NCBI RefSeq assembly: GCF_001273845.1
Contig: NZ_JHBW01000087.1
Span: forward strand, 1-64,000
Direction: 5' to 3'
From: Leucobacter musarum subsp. musarum
GTDB lineage: Bacteria; Actinomycetota; Actinomycetes; Actinomycetales; Microbacteriaceae
Length of the DNA: 64,000 nt
The notes beneath the pieces are model-generated. The model was given only the letters and a program-made list of their open reading frames with translations, was not told where the DNA came from and ran no database searches. Below are positions 63,286 through 64,000 of this stretch, piece by piece (position 1 is the stretch's first letter; the number at the start of each line of letters is the position of its first letter). The position numbers and the translations under genes are program-made.

Positions 63286-64000
63286 GTGCGATTTCGAAGC
63301 CGAGACTCGTGGCCTATGATGTGCTGCGCGATGTAGAGGATCGCGATGCGTATGCGAACCTGGCGTTGCCTGCGCGCATCCGCGAAGCCGGGCTCGACGC
63401 GCGCGATGCGGGTCTCGCCACCGAGCTGGCGGCGGGTGTCTTGCGCTGGCGCGGCCGCTACGACCGCATCATCGAGCTCGCCGCTCGGCGCGAGATCGAG
63501 CGGATCGATAGTCGTACGCGCAATGTGCTTCGACTCGGCGCTCATCAGCTGCTCGGCATGCGCACCGCCGCCCACGCTGCGGTGAACGAGAGCGTCGAGC
63601 TGCAGCGGCGCGTCGGCAACCGTGCCGCTGCGGGATTCGTGAACGGAGTATTGCGCACGATCGGACGCACCGAGTCTGCCGAGTGGGATACGCGCATCGC
63701 TGAGAACGCGCGGAACGCCGACGACGCACTCGCCGCTCAGTCCTCGCACCCCGCGTGGGTGATCCGTGCCGTGCGCGATGCGCTGCACGCCGAAGGGCGG
63801 CGGAATGAGCTCGAGGAGCTGCTCGCCGCAGACAACGTCGCGCCGCGGGTGAGCCTGGCGGTGCTGCCGGGCGCCGGTGTCGCGCCGGAAGACATCGCCG
63901 ACCGCGACAATCGGGTGGAACTCACGCTCACCGGCCCCTCGCCGCTCGGACTCGAAGTCGGCGGCGGCGATCCGGCACGCGCGATCGAGGAGACCGGAGC
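63282..64000 (+). CDS. rsmB: 16S rRNA (cytosine-967 C5) methyltransferase RsmB, 5' part
   Basis: At least 239 codons, continuing past the window end. The N-terminal NusB-like RNA-binding domain is visible: RLVAYDVLRDVEDRDAYANL, ATELAAGVLRW and RNVLRLGAHQLLGM. This part is followed by AAAGFVNGVLRTIGR and SSHPAWVIRAV, as in RsmB/Sun. The methyltransferase catalytic Cys region lies beyond the window. ATG 63282 overlaps the fmt stop (ATGA), so fmt and rsmB are co-translated. Confidence 0.9.
   Translation, partial: MSAISKPRLVAYDVLRDVEDRDAYANLALPARIREAGLDARDAGLATELAAGVLRWRGRYDRIIELAARREIERIDSRTRNVLRLGAHQLLGMRTAAHAAVNESVELQRRVGNRAAAGFVNGVLRTIGRTESAEWDTRIAENARNADDALAAQSSHPAWVIRAVRDALHAEGRRNELEELLAADNVAPRVSLAVLPGAGVAPEDIADRDNRVELTLTGPSPLGLEVGGGDPARAIEETG

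Noticed and set aside
1-64000. Mobile elements, defence islands, tRNA or rRNA genes
   Set aside because: No transposase, integrase, terminal repeats, defence gene families, or cloverleaf/rRNA sequence were recognised on reading; the gene content is core actinobacterial.

Overview
This is a GC-rich chromosomal window, almost fully coding and mostly housekeeping, from a high-GC Gram-positive. An actinobacterium is indicated by the garA/ftsR pair, a pknL kinase next to an Rv2175c-like DNA-binding protein, a class II DAHP synthase, a helicase-inactive PriA, wag31/divIVA with sepF beside ftsZ, and a dcw cluster without ftsA. An unusually divergent MurE and the overall gene set make Microbacteriaceae my best guess. 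No rRNA, tRNA, phage, transposase or CRISPR array was seen.

Layout. 0.2-6.5 kb: a six-gene Mrp Na+/H+ antiporter operon (mrpA carries a fused MnhB domain, then C, D, E, F, G). 6.6-11.1 kb: regulators: a RamB/PrpR-type XRE protein, GarA-like FHA protein, FtsR-like MerR, a second MerR protein, and an orphan ParA on the other strand. 11.3-19.5 kb: central metabolism and lipids: pyc, def, acyl-CoA ligase, PlsC and class II DAHP synthase. 19.6-23.6 kb: PknL-like PASTA kinase, Rv2175c-like protein, polyprenyl diphosphate synthase and a DUF3040 membrane protein. 23.6-24.25 kb is the only long gene-poor stretch; it holds a tandem 83-bp repeat, a terminator and MraZ-type operators.

24.25-43.9 kb is the division and cell wall cluster: mraZ-rsmH-ftsL-ftsI-murE-murF-mraY-murD-ftsW-murG-murC-ftsQ, then ftsZ-yggS-sepF-yggT-divIVA-lspA-rluD. 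Most junctions overlap by a few bases. 43.9-46.8 kb: a divergent envelope pair (GT2 glycosyltransferase and acyltransferase-3) lies between rluD and dnaE. 46.9-57.1 kb: dnaE, nadE, msrA, an ssb paralogue, a lipoprotein, ettA, two thioesterases and an unrecognised 215-aa protein. 57.1-64 kb: rpoZ, metK, priA, a reverse-strand trpB with a leader-peptide attenuator, fmt, and rsmB running off the end.

The most notable signals are the trp attenuator with a tiny WW-containing leader peptide, a repeated TANNNT-N6-start spacing implying leaderless mRNAs, the divergent MurE, the period-10 MraZ operator and the 83-bp palindrome-bearing tandem repeat. I did not find a convincing new defence or mobile system; this is largely core genome. 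All family assignments were made by reading sequence, without database searches.
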